Source: Chitinophagales bacterium
Lineage (GTDB): Bacteria; Bacteroidota; Bacteroidia; Chitinophagales; JADIYW01
Assembly: GCA_023957235.1 (NCBI GenBank)
Contig: JAMLHI010000005.1
Coordinates: 124,001 to 188,000 of the forward strand
Direction: 5' to 3'
DNA: 64,000 nt
Of the stretch, positions 16,718 through 26,980 are shown piece by piece. Numbering within the stretch: the stretch's first letter is position 1; the number at the start of each line of letters is the position of its first letter. Under the pieces are notes generated by a model. That model was not told where the DNA came from, did not search any database, and saw nothing but the letters and a program-made list of their open reading frames with translations. The position numbers and the translations under genes are program-made.

Positions 16718-18232
16718 ATGTTAAATTTCTTACAATACATCTTAAAATATTTTATACTTCTCATTCTACTTGTAGTAAATATTGAAACTTTAAAGGCCCA
16801 GAGCTCTTGTTATCCTCCTCAAAACATGAATGTTGTTTCCAATAACGGATACACTCAATTCACTTGGACTGGAACAGCATCTGCATATATTCATGCCCTC
16901 CTGCTTTGGGACAAAAACAAAAATTCAAACTCAAATGCATATTCCATAATTGGAAGTCAATATCAAACTAACAATATCCCAAATGGTTCTTATAAATGGA
17001 GACTTATCCCCATTTGCAATTTAAATACTATTTCATTTCTAGATTCTGACTGGACTTGGGGTGAAGATTTTGAAGTTAACAACAATTGTTTGCCACCTTC
17101 TTTACCAAATGCGGGAAGTGATCAACTCAATATTTCAGGCACTTCCATTCCTCTTTCTGCAACTATCCCAAATCAAGGTATGGGTCAGTGGACGATTGTT
17201 AATGGCAATGGAGGCAGCTTTTCAAATCCTCAATTAGCAAATAGTACATTTACAGGAAATGCAGGAAGTGTTTATACATTAAGATGGACAGTAAGCAATG
17301 CGTGTGGAAGTAATTTTGATGAAATTCAAATAGGTTTTTCAATTCCTGCACCCAAAAATCTTGCTATCTACTACGGTTGGCCCAGTTATGTCAATCAAAG
17401 CTCGGGCAATATTCAAACAGCCATTCAACATTTTAAAGACTTTCATATTATTGTATTAGGAGATGGAATATGGCAAACCAATCATGGAGACCATTCAAAT
17501 ACGACAGCTATTATTTCAGGATTAAAAACCCTTCAACCAGAAATTAAAATATTTGGATATGTTGATTTAAGTACTACTATTCAAAACCTTAGTGAGCAGC
17601 AATTAAAAGATGCTATTGATGGTTGGAAAGCTATGGGAGTAACGGGAGTTTTTGGAGATGATTTTGGTTCAGATTTTGGTGTTACAAGAACAAGACAAAA
17701 CTTTTTTATCGACTATGCCCATTCACAAAATTTAAGTGTATTCGCCAATGGCTGGGATATAGATGATGTATTAGGCGGTAATGATTGCCATTTAAATGGA
17801 AGTTTTGGAGATTACTATTTGATGGAAGGATATTTTGTTAGTGATGGCTATTATACCAATTTCAACTCCAATATTACTAAATCCAACAAGGCCTTTCAAT
17901 ATGCCATAGACAAAGGTGTAAAGATTGCCTGTGTGGCCAGAGAACTGAAAGCCAATCTCAACAACAATACACCTCTAACAGATAAATTCAAACTGAGTTG
18001 GCATGCTACAACAATGTATAACTTTAGCGCATTTCAATATACTGATAAAAATTTCTCATCAGACAATAATAAACTTTACAAATTTTCTGCACCATCTGTC
18101 AATTATGGAAGTAGCTGGATAGATTCAACAATATTAAAAATCTCTAGTGCAAGATACGAACGGCATACTAATACAAATACTATTTTTATTACCGGAGATG
18201 GAAACAATACAGGGACTGGCGGCATTGAATAA
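16718..18232 (+). CDS. Secreted protein with Ig-like modules and a glycosidase-like TIM-barrel region
   Basis: This 504-residue protein starts with a signal peptide (hydrophobic to about residue 28, ending LKAQ). It has an Fn3-like module (SCYPPQNMNVVSNNGYTQFTW ... WRLIPICN), then an Ig/PKD-like module (PNAGSDQLNISGTSIPLSATIPN ... LRWTVSNACGSN). From about residue 220 to 450 runs a single domain with alternating strands and helices (NLAIYYGWPSYV, IIVLGDGIWQTNHGDHSN, IKIFGYVDLSTT, GVTGVFGDDFGSDFG, SVFANGWDID). This looks like the TIM barrel of GH114-type endo-alpha-1,4-polygalactosaminidases and relatives, with Asp residues at the ends of strands. No T9SS sorting domain is present. Glycosidase activity is inference. 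Confidence 0.6.
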   Translation: MLNFLQYILKYFILLILLVVNIETLKAQSSCYPPQNMNVVSNNGYTQFTWTGTASAYIHALLLWDKNKNSNSNAYSIIGSQYQTNNIPNGSYKWRLIPICNLNTISFLDSDWTWGEDFEVNNNCLPPSLPNAGSDQLNISGTSIPLSATIPNQGMGQWTIVNGNGGSFSNPQLANSTFTGNAGSVYTLRWTVSNACGSNFDEIQIGFSIPAPKNLAIYYGWPSYVNQSSGNIQTAIQHFKDFHIIVLGDGIWQTNHGDHSNTTAIISGLKTLQPEIKIFGYVDLSTTIQNLSEQQLKDAIDGWKAMGVTGVFGDDFGSDFGVTRTRQNFFIDYAHSQNLSVFANGWDIDDVLGGNDCHLNGSFGDYYLMEGYFVSDGYYTNFNSNITKSNKAFQYAIDKGVKIACVARELKANLNNNTPLTDKFKLSWHATTMYNFSAFQYTDKNFSSDNNKLYKFSAPSVNYGSSWIDSTILKISSARYERHTNTNTIFITGDGNNTGTGGIE

Positions 18233-18252
18233 GCCAGAAATTGACAAAGTTA

Positions 18253-19644
18253 CTAAAGATGAATAACTTCACCATAAGCAGCAGCAGTAGCTTCCATGAT
18301 AGCTTCTGACATAGTAGGATGAGGATGTACAGCATTTAAAATCTCTTTTCCTGTAGATTCAAGATGTCTAGCTAGAACAATTTCAGCTATCATTTCAGTC
18401 ACATTAAATCCTATCATGTGGGCGCCAAAAATTTCACCATATTTTTTATCAATAATGATTTTCACAAAGCCATCAGAATGACCAGCAGCTTGAGCTTTAC
18501 CTGAAGCAGAAAAGGGAAATTTACCTATCAGTATTTCATAACCCATCTCTTTGGCCTTTTGTTCAGTATAACCTACAGAGGCGATTTCAGGAAAAGTATA
18601 GGTGCATGCAGGGATATTATTGTAATTAATAGGAACAGCTCGATATCCTGCTATATTTTCCACACAGACTATCCCTTCAGCAGAAGCTACATGAGCTAAA
18701 GATTGCCCAGTAGTTACATCTCCAATTGCATAATATCCCTCTATATTAGTTTGATAATAAGCATCTGTCTTTATCTTACCTTCCTTTATCTCAATACCTA
18801 CATGTTCTAAGCCTATATTATCAATATTAGCGACTATACCAGCAGCAGACAAAACCATATCAGCAACGATTTCCTCTTCGCCTTTGGCAGTAGAAATCAA
18901 CAAAACAGCTCTTTTATTATGAACCTTGCTAGTTATCACTCTTGTAGAAGTCAAAACTTGAATACCCATTTTTGAGAAAGATTTTTCAAGCAATAGAGAT
19001 ACCTCAGCATCTTCATTTGGAACAATACGATTAGCATATTCAATCAAAATCACTTGCACACCTAAAGACTGATAAAAACAAGCAAATTCACACCCTATCG
19101 CACCTGCACCAACAATCACCATTTTTTCTGGAAGAGTATCTAAAGACAAAGCTTTCTTATAATCAAATATAATTTTATTGTCTTGAGCCAAAGAAGCCAA
19201 TGGTTTGGACCTACCACCAGTAGCAATGATGATATGCTCAGCTTTATATTCAATAATTTCACCTTTATCATTGGTTACTTCTACCCTCCTTCCAGGTTTG
19301 ATTTTACCATATCCTTCAATGACCTGAACTTTATTCTTTTGCAATAGAAACTTGATTCCTTTATTCATCGTCTCAGCTATATTTCTACTTCGATGAATGA
19401 TTTTCTCAAAATCAAATTCCACTTTCTTAGCTTTTAGGCCATATTTTTCAGCTTCTAATAAATATTGATATACCTGAGCACTCTTCAACAAGGCTTTAGT
19501 AGGAATACATCCCCAATTTAGGCATACACCTCCTAATGCATCTCTTTCAATTATGGCGACTTTTTTTCCCAATTGTGCAGCACGTATAGCAGCAACATAA
19601 CCTCCAGGTCCCGAACCTATTATAAGAATATCGAAAGCATTCAT
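18253..19644 (-). CDS. lpdA: Dihydrolipoyl dehydrogenase (E3)
   Basis: FAD-dependent disulfide oxidoreductase that reoxidises the lipoamide of 2-oxo acid dehydrogenase complexes and the glycine cleavage system. The FAD-binding GSGPGG is at residues 10-15, the redox-active disulfide C41-x4-C46 is in GGVCLNWGCIPTK, the NAD-binding GAGAIGCEF lies mid-protein, YYAIGDVT is the second FAD motif, and the C-terminal HPHPTMSEAI supplies the active-site His-Glu dyad. At 463 residues the length is typical. No E1 or E2 genes are near, so it probably serves several complexes. It is separated from the rodA stop by 132 bases. Confidence 0.96.
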   Translation of the reverse strand: MNAFDILIIGSGPGGYVAAIRAAQLGKKVAIIERDALGGVCLNWGCIPTKALLKSAQVYQYLLEAEKYGLKAKKVEFDFEKIIHRSRNIAETMNKGIKFLLQKNKVQVIEGYGKIKPGRRVEVTNDKGEIIEYKAEHIIIATGGRSKPLASLAQDNKIIFDYKKALSLDTLPEKMVIVGAGAIGCEFACFYQSLGVQVILIEYANRIVPNEDAEVSLLLEKSFSKMGIQVLTSTRVITSKVHNKRAVLLISTAKGEEEIVADMVLSAAGIVANIDNIGLEHVGIEIKEGKIKTDAYYQTNIEGYYAIGDVTTGQSLAHVASAEGIVCVENIAGYRAVPINYNNIPACTYTFPEIASVGYTEQKAKEMGYEILIGKFPFSASGKAQAAGHSDGFVKIIIDKKYGEIFGAHMIGFNVTEMIAEIVLARHLESTGKEILNAVHPHPTMSEAIMEATAAAYGEVIHL

Positions 19645-19776
19645 ACTTTAATGTACTCTGTTTTTTTGAAAGTAACAAAGCAAAACCATAAAAGAAAATA
19701 TTGACATGAAAATAAAATCAATTTCTTTTGATACCAAAAACAAAAAAGCATTGCTTTGGGAAAACAAAAAAATACT

Positions 19777-21045
19777 TTAAGCAGTCACCAATCGTTCACT
19801 ATCCAACTTGACAGCTATTGCCACCATGATTGTAAAAGATAATAAAGAAGAACCTCCATAACTAATAAATGGCAAAGGAATCCCAATCACAGGCAATAAT
19901 CCAATAGTCATTCCAATATTTATCATAAAATGCATGAAAATAATAGATGCAATAGAATAAATATAAACCCTTGCATAGACTGTCCGTTGCCTCATTGCTA
20001 CAGTAATCAGCCTTTGAATCAAAATCACAAATAAACTAATTAATACAAGTGAGCCAAGAAAGCCCCATTCCTCACCTATAGAGCAAAATATAAAGTCTGT
20101 ACTCATTTCAGGGACAAAATCATATCTAGTCTGAGTTCCATGAAGCCAACCTTTACCAAAGGGTCCACCAGAACCAATAGCTATTTTAGATTGAGCCAAA
20201 TTATATCCTACACCTTTATTATCTTCCAATTTCCCTAGAATAATATTAATACGGTCTTGCTGATGAGGTTTTAATATCGAATGAAAAGCTGTATCTACTG
20301 CAATAATATATCCTATAGAAACTAGCATAATTCCCACAATCAGTGCTACGACTGTCCGCTCTCTAGGCAATACAACATAGATATATGTAAGAATAATTGA
20401 AAACAAAACTACGATTCCACCAATCAATAAAAATTTATCCAAAGACAATGCTAATAAAGAAATAAACACTATATAGATACCTAAGTAAATGAACCAATTA
20501 CTCAAACCTTCACGATTAAAAACCATAACAAAGCTGAAAAACACTAATGCTGAACCAGCATCACCTTGAGCTAGTACAATCAATAAAGGAACACCTACAA
20601 GAGCAAAAGCAACTGCCCTTTGCTTCCATGTGTTAAATCTGACTTGAGGTGTATCCAAATACCTTGCTAGAGCCATGGCTGTTGCTAATTTGGCAAATTC
20701 AGAAGGCTGCAATTTAAAAAAGCCTAAGTCTATCCAGTTAAGATTCCCTTTTGTAGCTGCACCAATGACGAAAACAGATAATAATAGCAATAAAATTAAT
20801 CCGTAAACCAAATAGGAAATATTCATTAGAAATAATCTATCTATTCCTAAAATGATAAAAAAAATCAACCCTGACACTCCAATCCAAAGCAATTGTTTAC
20901 CATGATTTGAAGAAAGGTCAAAAAGAGAAAAAGTCCCATCATACTGGGTTGCAAATATTGCCGACCAGCCTATTGCTATTAGTAACAAATAGACAATAAC
21001 TATTGTTGAATCAAGTTGGTTTTGGCTATACTGTCCTTTGCCCAT
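19777..21045 (-). CDS. rodA: Rod-shape-determining peptidoglycan glycosyltransferase RodA (SEDS family)
   Basis: A polytopic inner-membrane SEDS protein of 422 residues that polymerises glycan strands with PBP2 during cell elongation. Family landmarks are LDLGFFKLQPSEFAKLATAMALARYL, LAQGDAGSALVF (the catalytic Asp region), AIGSGGPFGKGWLHGTQTRYDFVPEMSTDFIF, and GIPLPFISYGGSSL near the C-terminus. About ten hydrophobic segments are visible. The start lies 46 bases inside the end of the PBP2 gene. No internal Met or other good start would remove this overlap, so I take it as real. It is the last gene of the mre operon. A weak hairpin with a U-rich tract (about 19740-19757) may terminate it. Confidence 0.95.
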   Translation of the reverse strand: MGKGQYSQNQLDSTIVIVYLLLIAIGWSAIFATQYDGTFSLFDLSSNHGKQLLWIGVSGLIFFIILGIDRLFLMNISYLVYGLILLLLLSVFVIGAATKGNLNWIDLGFFKLQPSEFAKLATAMALARYLDTPQVRFNTWKQRAVAFALVGVPLLIVLAQGDAGSALVFFSFVMVFNREGLSNWFIYLGIYIVFISLLALSLDKFLLIGGIVVLFSIILTYIYVVLPRERTVVALIVGIMLVSIGYIIAVDTAFHSILKPHQQDRINIILGKLEDNKGVGYNLAQSKIAIGSGGPFGKGWLHGTQTRYDFVPEMSTDFIFCSIGEEWGFLGSLVLISLFVILIQRLITVAMRQRTVYARVYIYSIASIIFMHFMINIGMTIGLLPVIGIPLPFISYGGSSLLSFTIMVAIAVKLDSERLVTA

Positions 21046-22865
21046 AATAAATTAGCTTTTAACATTCTTTCTTCTAAATACAATCTTTTGGAAGAAATAG
21101 TATCATTCAAATATTTCTCTATCATCAATGAGGCTATTGGTCCTGCATAGGTAGCTCCAAATCCTGAATTTTCAACAACAACAGCAATCGCAATTACTGG
21201 ATTGACCAATGGTGCATAAGCAACGAACATAGAGTGATCTTTACCATGAGGGTTCTGAGCAGTCCCCGTCTTACCTGCAAAATCAAAATCCGTTGATTTT
21301 AGCCGTGCAGCAGTACCACTTCTAACTGTTTCAGCAAGAGCTTCTTTGATAGACGGAAAAAAATATTCTGGAATACCAACATTATGTTTTTCTGTTGAAG
21401 GTTTAAAAATTTTTTTATCCTTCACAAAATATTTCAATAAGCGAGGGGTATAATAAACACCATCCTCTGCAACTGACGCTATCATATTAGCCATCTGTAG
21501 CGGAGTGGAAAGCACCTCACCTTGACCAATAGCAACCGAAATAATAGTATTTGCTTTCCATCTACCTTTACCATAGATACGATTGTAATAATCAGCAGAA
21601 GGAACATTTCCTTTCTTTTCGCCAGATAAATCTATTCCCAAAACATTTCCAAATCCAAATGCCATTATACCATTTCTCCATCTTGTATAAGCTTGCTCAG
21701 GTGTGCCTAAAGTAGAATCCATCACCATGTCTCTAAATACTGTGCAAGAATAAGCATTACATGATTGTTTTAACGCTGAGACGACATTAGGAAGAAAATG
21801 GCTTCCATGACATTTTACACGCACACTTCCTCCATAATATGCACCAGAACATGCATAACTCCATTCAGGGCTATGAACACCGTTATTAAACACCACTAAA
21901 TCAGCAGGAATTTTAAAAGTGGAACCTGGAGGATAAGTTGCAGAAATGGGCCTATTGATTAGTGGTTTTGTTTTATCTTTATTCAACTCACTATAATTAT
22001 GACCTCTATAGCGACCCGCTAATAAATTGGGATCATATCCTGGGCTACTGATATAGGCTAAAACTTCCCCTGTAGAGGGTTCAATTGCAACCACTGAACC
22101 CGATTTGTTTTGCATAAGCAACTCACCATAAGTTTGTAATAAAATATCCAGTGAACTGACCATGTCATATCCTGAAGTCGGTCTGATATCTTCAGAGCCA
22201 TCATTATATAGCCCTTGAATACGACCTCTCACATCCATAATCTGATATGTAAAACCTTTCTTTCCTCGCAAATAATCTTCATAATAAGACTCCAACCCAG
22301 TAATTCCGACATAGTCCCCCATTTCATAGTAACCAACAGAATTATCAATTTGCTTCTTATTCACTTCTGCCAAATATCCCAAAACATGAGCAGCTCCACC
22401 ATAAGGATATCTTCTCACAGTACGAGTCGTATAAGTAACAGCAGGAAATTTAAATAGGTTTTCTTGAAATCTAGCAAAAGCAGATTGTTCCACCATCTTA
22501 ATGATAGGAGCAGGTTTGTTAGGTGAAGTTCTTTTAATTTCATCTAACTTTTTACTGACAAATTCTGGAGTAGTATTTAATAATTCACAGAATAATAAAG
22601 TATCTAACGGGAATTTTTTCAATAAACTATATTGGATTTCAATATCATATACTGCATCATTAGACACTATTACCCTACCCTTCCTATCCAATATCAGTCC
22701 ACGTGAAGGATATACAGTCATCTTTTTGACAACATTATTACGTGCTTGAAGTTTATATGTTTTATCAGTAATCTGTAAAGCAAAAAGTTTTACTAAAAAA
22801 ACGATTGCTACTATATAGACTCCGATTTTTAGTAAACCTGCCCTATTATCTGCATTATTGCTCAT
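21000..22865 (-). CDS. mrdA: Penicillin-binding protein 2 (peptidoglycan transpeptidase)
   Basis: Class B PBP2 that cross-links peptidoglycan laid down by RodA. A single N-terminal membrane anchor (about residues 12-32) precedes the dimerisation domain with YPSRGLILDRKGRVIVSND. The transpeptidase active site shows all three motifs: S315-T-F-K318 (YPPGSTFK), S368-C-N370, and K532-T-G (AGKTGTAQ). The 621-residue length is normal. It starts five bases after mreD and overlaps rodA by 46 bases. This is the conserved elongasome operon, so regulation is presumably with mreBCD. Confidence 0.96.
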   Translation of the reverse strand: MSNNADNRAGLLKIGVYIVAIVFLVKLFALQITDKTYKLQARNNVVKKMTVYPSRGLILDRKGRVIVSNDAVYDIEIQYSLLKKFPLDTLLFCELLNTTPEFVSKKLDEIKRTSPNKPAPIIKMVEQSAFARFQENLFKFPAVTYTTRTVRRYPYGGAAHVLGYLAEVNKKQIDNSVGYYEMGDYVGITGLESYYEDYLRGKKGFTYQIMDVRGRIQGLYNDGSEDIRPTSGYDMVSSLDILLQTYGELLMQNKSGSVVAIEPSTGEVLAYISSPGYDPNLLAGRYRGHNYSELNKDKTKPLINRPISATYPPGSTFKIPADLVVFNNGVHSPEWSYACSGAYYGGSVRVKCHGSHFLPNVVSALKQSCNAYSCTVFRDMVMDSTLGTPEQAYTRWRNGIMAFGFGNVLGIDLSGEKKGNVPSADYYNRIYGKGRWKANTIISVAIGQGEVLSTPLQMANMIASVAEDGVYYTPRLLKYFVKDKKIFKPSTEKHNVGIPEYFFPSIKEALAETVRSGTAARLKSTDFDFAGKTGTAQNPHGKDHSMFVAYAPLVNPVIAIAVVVENSGFGATYAGPIASLMIEKYLNDTISSKRLYLEERMLKANLLWAKDSIAKTNLIQQ

Positions 22866-22870
22866 TTCCT

Positions 22871-23392
22871 TTACCTTCTTTTGTCAATTTTCACTATCAA
22901 TAATGCAATTAAAGAAATTATAAAAGTGGACAATAAAGTACCAGTACCTATTCTCCTTAAAGTATAAATGAAGTTATGAAAAGAAAATCGTTCTATAAAA
23001 TAATAGACAAATTGATGAATAAAAACACAGACAAAAATCAAAACAATAAATCGATTAATTCCCATCTCCTCCATGATAAGTTTATCTTTATTTTCATTGC
23101 TGAGATTAGGCATAATCATTTGAATAATATAGTTTCTAGAGAAACCCATAAATGTCATCGCAGCAGTATGAAGGCCACCAGTTCCTAATAAAAAATCCAT
23201 AACAAAACCAATGACAAAGCCAACAGTCATGATGATAATACTAGGAACATAAGTTGGAATCATCAGCAACAATAGCGGATAAACCATTACTTTACCAAAG
23301 CCAACAATATGTATCAAATCAAATACAAATACTTGCCCAAGAATAAGAATGGCAAATAAAATAGATATTTGTATATAATAAGATATGGACAT
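22871..23392 (-). CDS. mreD: Rod-shape-determining protein MreD
   Basis: A small integral membrane protein of 173 residues with five or six hydrophobic helices (ISILFAILILGQVFVFDLI, VYPLLLLMIPTYVPSIIIMTVGFVIGFVMDFLLG, and so on). FVMDFLLGTGGLHTAAMTFMGF is the recognisable family segment. It belongs to the elongasome and interacts with MreC. Sequence conservation in MreD is weak; the assignment rests mainly on its position between mreC (gap of 3 bases) and PBP2 (gap of 5 bases). Confidence 0.9.
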   Translation of the reverse strand: MSISYYIQISILFAILILGQVFVFDLIHIVGFGKVMVYPLLLLMIPTYVPSIIIMTVGFVIGFVMDFLLGTGGLHTAAMTFMGFSRNYIIQMIMPNLSNENKDKLIMEEMGINRFIVLIFVCVFIHQFVYYFIERFSFHNFIYTLRRIGTGTLLSTFIISLIALLIVKIDKRR

Positions 23393-23395
23393 GAG

Positions 23396-24217
23396 TTAAT
23401 TTATAATCAAACTTTTCAAAGAATCAATTTGTGGCTTGTCTTTACTTTTTACAATATAGACATAATTCAACTTGTCCATGTCATAAGACAAAGCAACATC
23501 TATATATAAAAAACTTGTTGAAGGATCTTGCTCAACATCTGTAACAATAGCAGTAGGAATTTTTGGGGGGAAGAAGTTACTATATCCAGCTGTATAAAAT
23601 GTATCTCCTATTGCTACTGTATTTGTTTTGCTCACATTATCTACACTTAGACGCCAAGGGTCTGTACCATCCCAAGTTAAGTTTCCAAATGCATCTGTCT
23701 CTTTATGTTTTACACTAATTCTAGACTTGGTACTTATCACTGACATAACAAGAGAGTAATCTTTGGATGTATGAGTAACAATACCAACAACTCCAGAACC
23801 AATTATCACCCCTAAGCCCCTTTCTACACCATCATTAGTGCCTTTATCAATCATCAAGTAATTGACCGACTGCGTAACATCATTGTCAATAACTTTAGCC
23901 ACAATATAATCAAATAATGCAGTTTCAGATTGAGATGGCAAAGTAGAATCTACAGGAATTGGCTGTTCAGATTTCAATTGAGAAAGAAAAAAAATATTTT
24001 CATTTGCTAAGCGTTTATTTTCATCTACTAGGTCAAAAAATTGGACAACATTATTACGAACTGTGTAAATTTTGCCTGATACATTAGAAGAAGCATTTCC
24101 TATAATAGAATCTTGATAAGCATTATCCTTTCTTATCAATGCCACTGCCAACCCTTCTAAAATTAGAAGTGCAATCAATAAATGAAATCGCTCTATTAGA
24201 TAGAATAGATTTCGCAT
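23396..24217 (-). CDS. mreC: Rod-shape-determining protein MreC
   Basis: A bitopic protein of 273 residues: one N-terminal transmembrane helix (FHLLIALLILEGLAVALI), a coiled coil (NNVVQFFDLVDENKRLANENIFFLSQL, about residues 55-80), then the periplasmic double beta-barrel. The barrel has the family's YIVAKVIDNDVTQSVNYLMIDKGTNDGV, GVVGIVTHTSKDYSLVMSVI and TSFLYIDVALSYDMDKLNYVYIV. It links MreB to the periplasmic synthases and activates PBP2. It lies four bases downstream of mreB. Confidence 0.94.
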   Translation of the reverse strand: MRNLFYLIERFHLLIALLILEGLAVALIRKDNAYQDSIIGNASSNVSGKIYTVRNNVVQFFDLVDENKRLANENIFFLSQLKSEQPIPVDSTLPSQSETALFDYIVAKVIDNDVTQSVNYLMIDKGTNDGVERGLGVIIGSGVVGIVTHTSKDYSLVMSVISTKSRISVKHKETDAFGNLTWDGTDPWRLSVDNVSKTNTVAIGDTFYTAGYSNFFPPKIPTAIVTDVEQDPSTSFLYIDVALSYDMDKLNYVYIVKSKDKPQIDSLKSLIIN

Positions 24218-24221
24218 GGTT

Positions 24222-25244
24222 CTAACTCAATAAGAAGGTATATCTATTCCTATTTTTCAAAGCTAAACCAGTACCTCTCACAACAGCTCTTAGTGGATCA
24301 TTGGCTACCTGAACAGGCAATTTTGTTTTTGCACTAATACGTTTATCCAATCCTCTCAACAAGGCTCCTCCACCAGTCAAATGAAGACCTCTCTGATAAA
24401 TATCCGATGCCAATTCTGGAGGAGTACTTTCTAAAGCTTTCATGATACCTTCCTCTATTTTTGAAATAGATTTATCTAAAGAGCCAGCTATCTCGGTATA
24501 AGTAACAATCACTTGTTTTGGAATACCTGTCAACAAATCTCTACCATACACCGGAAAATCTTCTGGTGGATTTTCTAGGTTTTGAATTGCAGCTCCTACA
24601 TGTATTTTAATTTGTTCAGCAGTACGTTCACCAATTAAGATATTATGTTGACGTTTTACGTGCTCGATAATATCATTAGTAAAATCATCTCCAGCAACAC
24701 GAATAGACTGATCTGTAACAATACCAGACAATGCTATGACTGCAATCTCAGTGGTACCTCCTCCTATATCTATAATCATGTGACCTTCTGGCTGTTCCAC
24801 ATCTAATCCAATCCCCAAAGCAGCTGCCATTGGTTCGTGTACCAAATATCTTTCTCTGGCATTAGCACGTTCAGCAGATTCAATCACAGCTCTCTGTTCT
24901 ACCTGAGTACATCCTGATGGTACGCAAATCACCATTGTTAAAGAAGGCTTAAACCAGCGATTGTTCTCATTAATCATAGAAATAAATCCACGAATCATCG
25001 CTTCTGCAGCTTTAAAATCTGCAATAACACCATCTTTTAAAGGACGAATTGTTTCGATATCACCATGTGTTTTCTCGTGCATCATCATTGCTCTTTTACC
25101 CACAGCAATGACATTACCACTTTTCTTATCAATTGCAACAATTGATGGCTCATCAACAACCACCTGTTCTTTATATATAATCAGGGTATTTGCAGTACCC
25201 AAATCTATAGCTATCTCTTTGTTAAGGAAACTAAATAAACTCAT
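24222..25244 (-). CDS. mreB: Actin-like rod-shape-determining protein MreB
   Basis: Bacterial actin of 340 residues that forms membrane-bound filaments guiding wall synthesis. The N-terminal amphipathic stretch MSLFSFLNKE is followed by phosphate-1 motif IDLGTANTLIY, KRAMMMHEKTHGDIETIRPLKDGVIADF, the phosphate-2 motif MIIDIGGGTTEIAVI, and the adenosine motif LHLTGGGALLRGLDKRI. It lies 71 bases downstream of purH on the same strand, and heads mreBCD-PBP2-rodA. Its presence implies the organism is rod-shaped or had a rod-shaped ancestor. Confidence 0.97.
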   Translation of the reverse strand: MSLFSFLNKEIAIDLGTANTLIIYKEQVVVDEPSIVAIDKKSGNVIAVGKRAMMMHEKTHGDIETIRPLKDGVIADFKAAEAMIRGFISMINENNRWFKPSLTMVICVPSGCTQVEQRAVIESAERANARERYLVHEPMAAALGIGLDVEQPEGHMIIDIGGGTTEIAVIALSGIVTDQSIRVAGDDFTNDIIEHVKRQHNILIGERTAEQIKIHVGAAIQNLENPPEDFPVYGRDLLTGIPKQVIVTYTEIAGSLDKSISKIEEGIMKALESTPPELASDIYQRGLHLTGGGALLRGLDKRISAKTKLPVQVANDPLRAVVRGTGLALKNRNRYTFLLS

Positions 25245-25315
25245 CTATCTTATTATAATTCAAATTATTGGAATAAAGTTTAAAGATAAGAAATCATTCA
25301 GATTTCTATATCCAT

Positions 25316-26839
25316 TTAATGTTTAAAATGTCTAACTCCTGTAAATACCATTGCCAATTCATTTTGATTACAATAGTCAATTGACAATTGATCTTTAATT
25401 GAACCACCTGGCTGTACAATTGCTTCAATACCAACAAGGTGTGCGATTTCTACACAGTCAGGGAATGGGAAAAAGGCATCAGATGCCATCACCGATCCTT
25501 TTAAATCAAATCCAAAAGTATTGGCTTTTTCAATAGCTTGTTTCAGGGCATCTACTCTTGAGGTTTGGCCAGTTCCACTAGCTAGCAATTGCCCCTCTTT
25601 TGCCAAAACTATTGTATTAGATTTAGTATGTTTACAAATTTTTAGAGCAAATTCTAATGCACTCAACTGCTCAGAAGAAGGGACTTTAGTGCTGACTGTT
25701 TGCATTTGAGAAGCAGATTCTGTCGAATCATCCTTGTCTTGGATCAACACACCATTCAACACAGTTTTAAACATTTCTTTTGGCAGAACAATCGGTTTTC
25801 TAACTAATAGAATTCTGTTCTTTTTACTTTTTAAAAGAGACAAAGCATCTGTATCATAAGAAGGTGCAATTAATATCTCCATAAACAACTTATTTAATTC
25901 TTCTGCAACAGCTAAATCTACATTACCATTAGTGATAACTACTCCTCCAAATGCCGAAACAGGATCACAAGATAATGCATTCAAATAGGCCTCTTTAGCA
26001 GAAGAAGCACTAGCAACACCACATGCATTAGTATGTTTGATAATAGCATAAGTTATACTCTTAGAATCAAATTCATCTATCAACCCTACACATGCATCAA
26101 CATCCACTAAATTATTATAAGATAATTCTTTTCCATTTAACTGGTCAAACATAGCATCCAAATCACCATAGAAAATGGCAGATTGATGAGGATTTTCTCC
26201 ATATCTAAGTGGCTTTTGAGGTAAATTTTCAAAATCTCTAACTGACTGTTGATTTCCATTTACAAACCAATTATGAATAGCCGTGTCATAATGAGATGTA
26301 ATAGCAAAAGCTTCTGAAGCAAATACTCTTCTATCAGCTAAATCAGTAGCTCCTCCTTTTTCAGTTAATATTTCAAGTGTTTTTGCATATTGATTTCTAC
26401 TTGAAACTATCAAAGTGTCTTTAAAATTTTTCGCCCCTGCTCTAATTAAAGAAATCCCTCCAATATCAATTTTTTCGATAATGTCTTGCTCTCCAGCTCC
26501 AGAAGCCACTGTCTCTTCAAAAGGATACAAATCTACTATGACCATATCTAGAGATGGAATATTAAATTCTGTCGCTTGAGAGACATCGTTTGCATTATCC
26601 CTACGGTACAATATACCGCCAAAAACAGCAGGGTGAAGCGTCTTGACTCTCCCACCAAATATTGATGGATAGCCAGTTAATTTTTCTACTGGGACAACCT
26701 CAATGCCCATATCTTCAATAAAAGATTGCGTTCCTCCAGTAGAGTAAATAGTAACACCTTTGCTATTTAATAGCTTTACAATAGGTTCTAATCCATCTTT
26801 ATAATAGACAGAAATTAAGGCAGATTGAATTGTTTTCAA
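25316..26839 (-). CDS. purH: Bifunctional AICAR transformylase / IMP cyclohydrolase
   Basis: Performs the last two steps of IMP synthesis. The N-terminal cyclohydrolase domain opens with KTIQSALISVYYKDGLEPIVKLLNSKGVTIYSTGGTQSFIEDMG, and the C-terminal transformylase domain includes RYGENPHQSAIFY, KHTNACGVA (the catalytic Lys-His) and SDAFFPFPDCVEIAH. The start is TTG at 26839. Alignment with the family's invariant opening leaves no alternative, so this is one of the firmest non-ATG starts in the window. At 507 residues it is complete. It lies directly upstream of mreB and may be transcribed into the mre operon. Its own upstream region is the repeat-rich gap at 26840-27710. Confidence 0.96.
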   Translation of the reverse strand: MKTIQSALISVYYKDGLEPIVKLLNSKGVTIYSTGGTQSFIEDMGIEVVPVEKLTGYPSIFGGRVKTLHPAVFGGILYRRDNANDVSQATEFNIPSLDMVIVDLYPFEETVASGAGEQDIIEKIDIGGISLIRAGAKNFKDTLIVSSRNQYAKTLEILTEKGGATDLADRRVFASEAFAITSHYDTAIHNWFVNGNQQSVRDFENLPQKPLRYGENPHQSAIFYGDLDAMFDQLNGKELSYNNLVDVDACVGLIDEFDSKSITYAIIKHTNACGVASASSAKEAYLNALSCDPVSAFGGVVITNGNVDLAVAEELNKLFMEILIAPSYDTDALSLLKSKKNRILLVRKPIVLPKEMFKTVLNGVLIQDKDDSTESASQMQTVSTKVPSSEQLSALEFALKICKHTKSNTIVLAKEGQLLASGTGQTSRVDALKQAIEKANTFGFDLKGSVMASDAFFPFPDCVEIAHLVGIEAIVQPGGSIKDQLSIDYCNQNELAMVFTGVRHFKH

Positions 26840-26980
26840 AGCAAGTATTTAATTGACTGAAAATTGTAAGAAGCAAAGGTACGTTTTTCATTTTTTAAGA
26901 AGAAAAAATACTTCACTATTTACAGTAAAAAAATAATCAAATTATACAATCATCTATTTCTTTGGAAATCGCAGAAATTT

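Noticed and set aside
21000-21045. 46-base overlap of PBP2 and rodA as a frameshift or wrong start
   Set aside because: Both reading frames are intact, the PBP2 C-terminus and the RodA N-terminus look normal, and no later RodA start precedes the first membrane helix.
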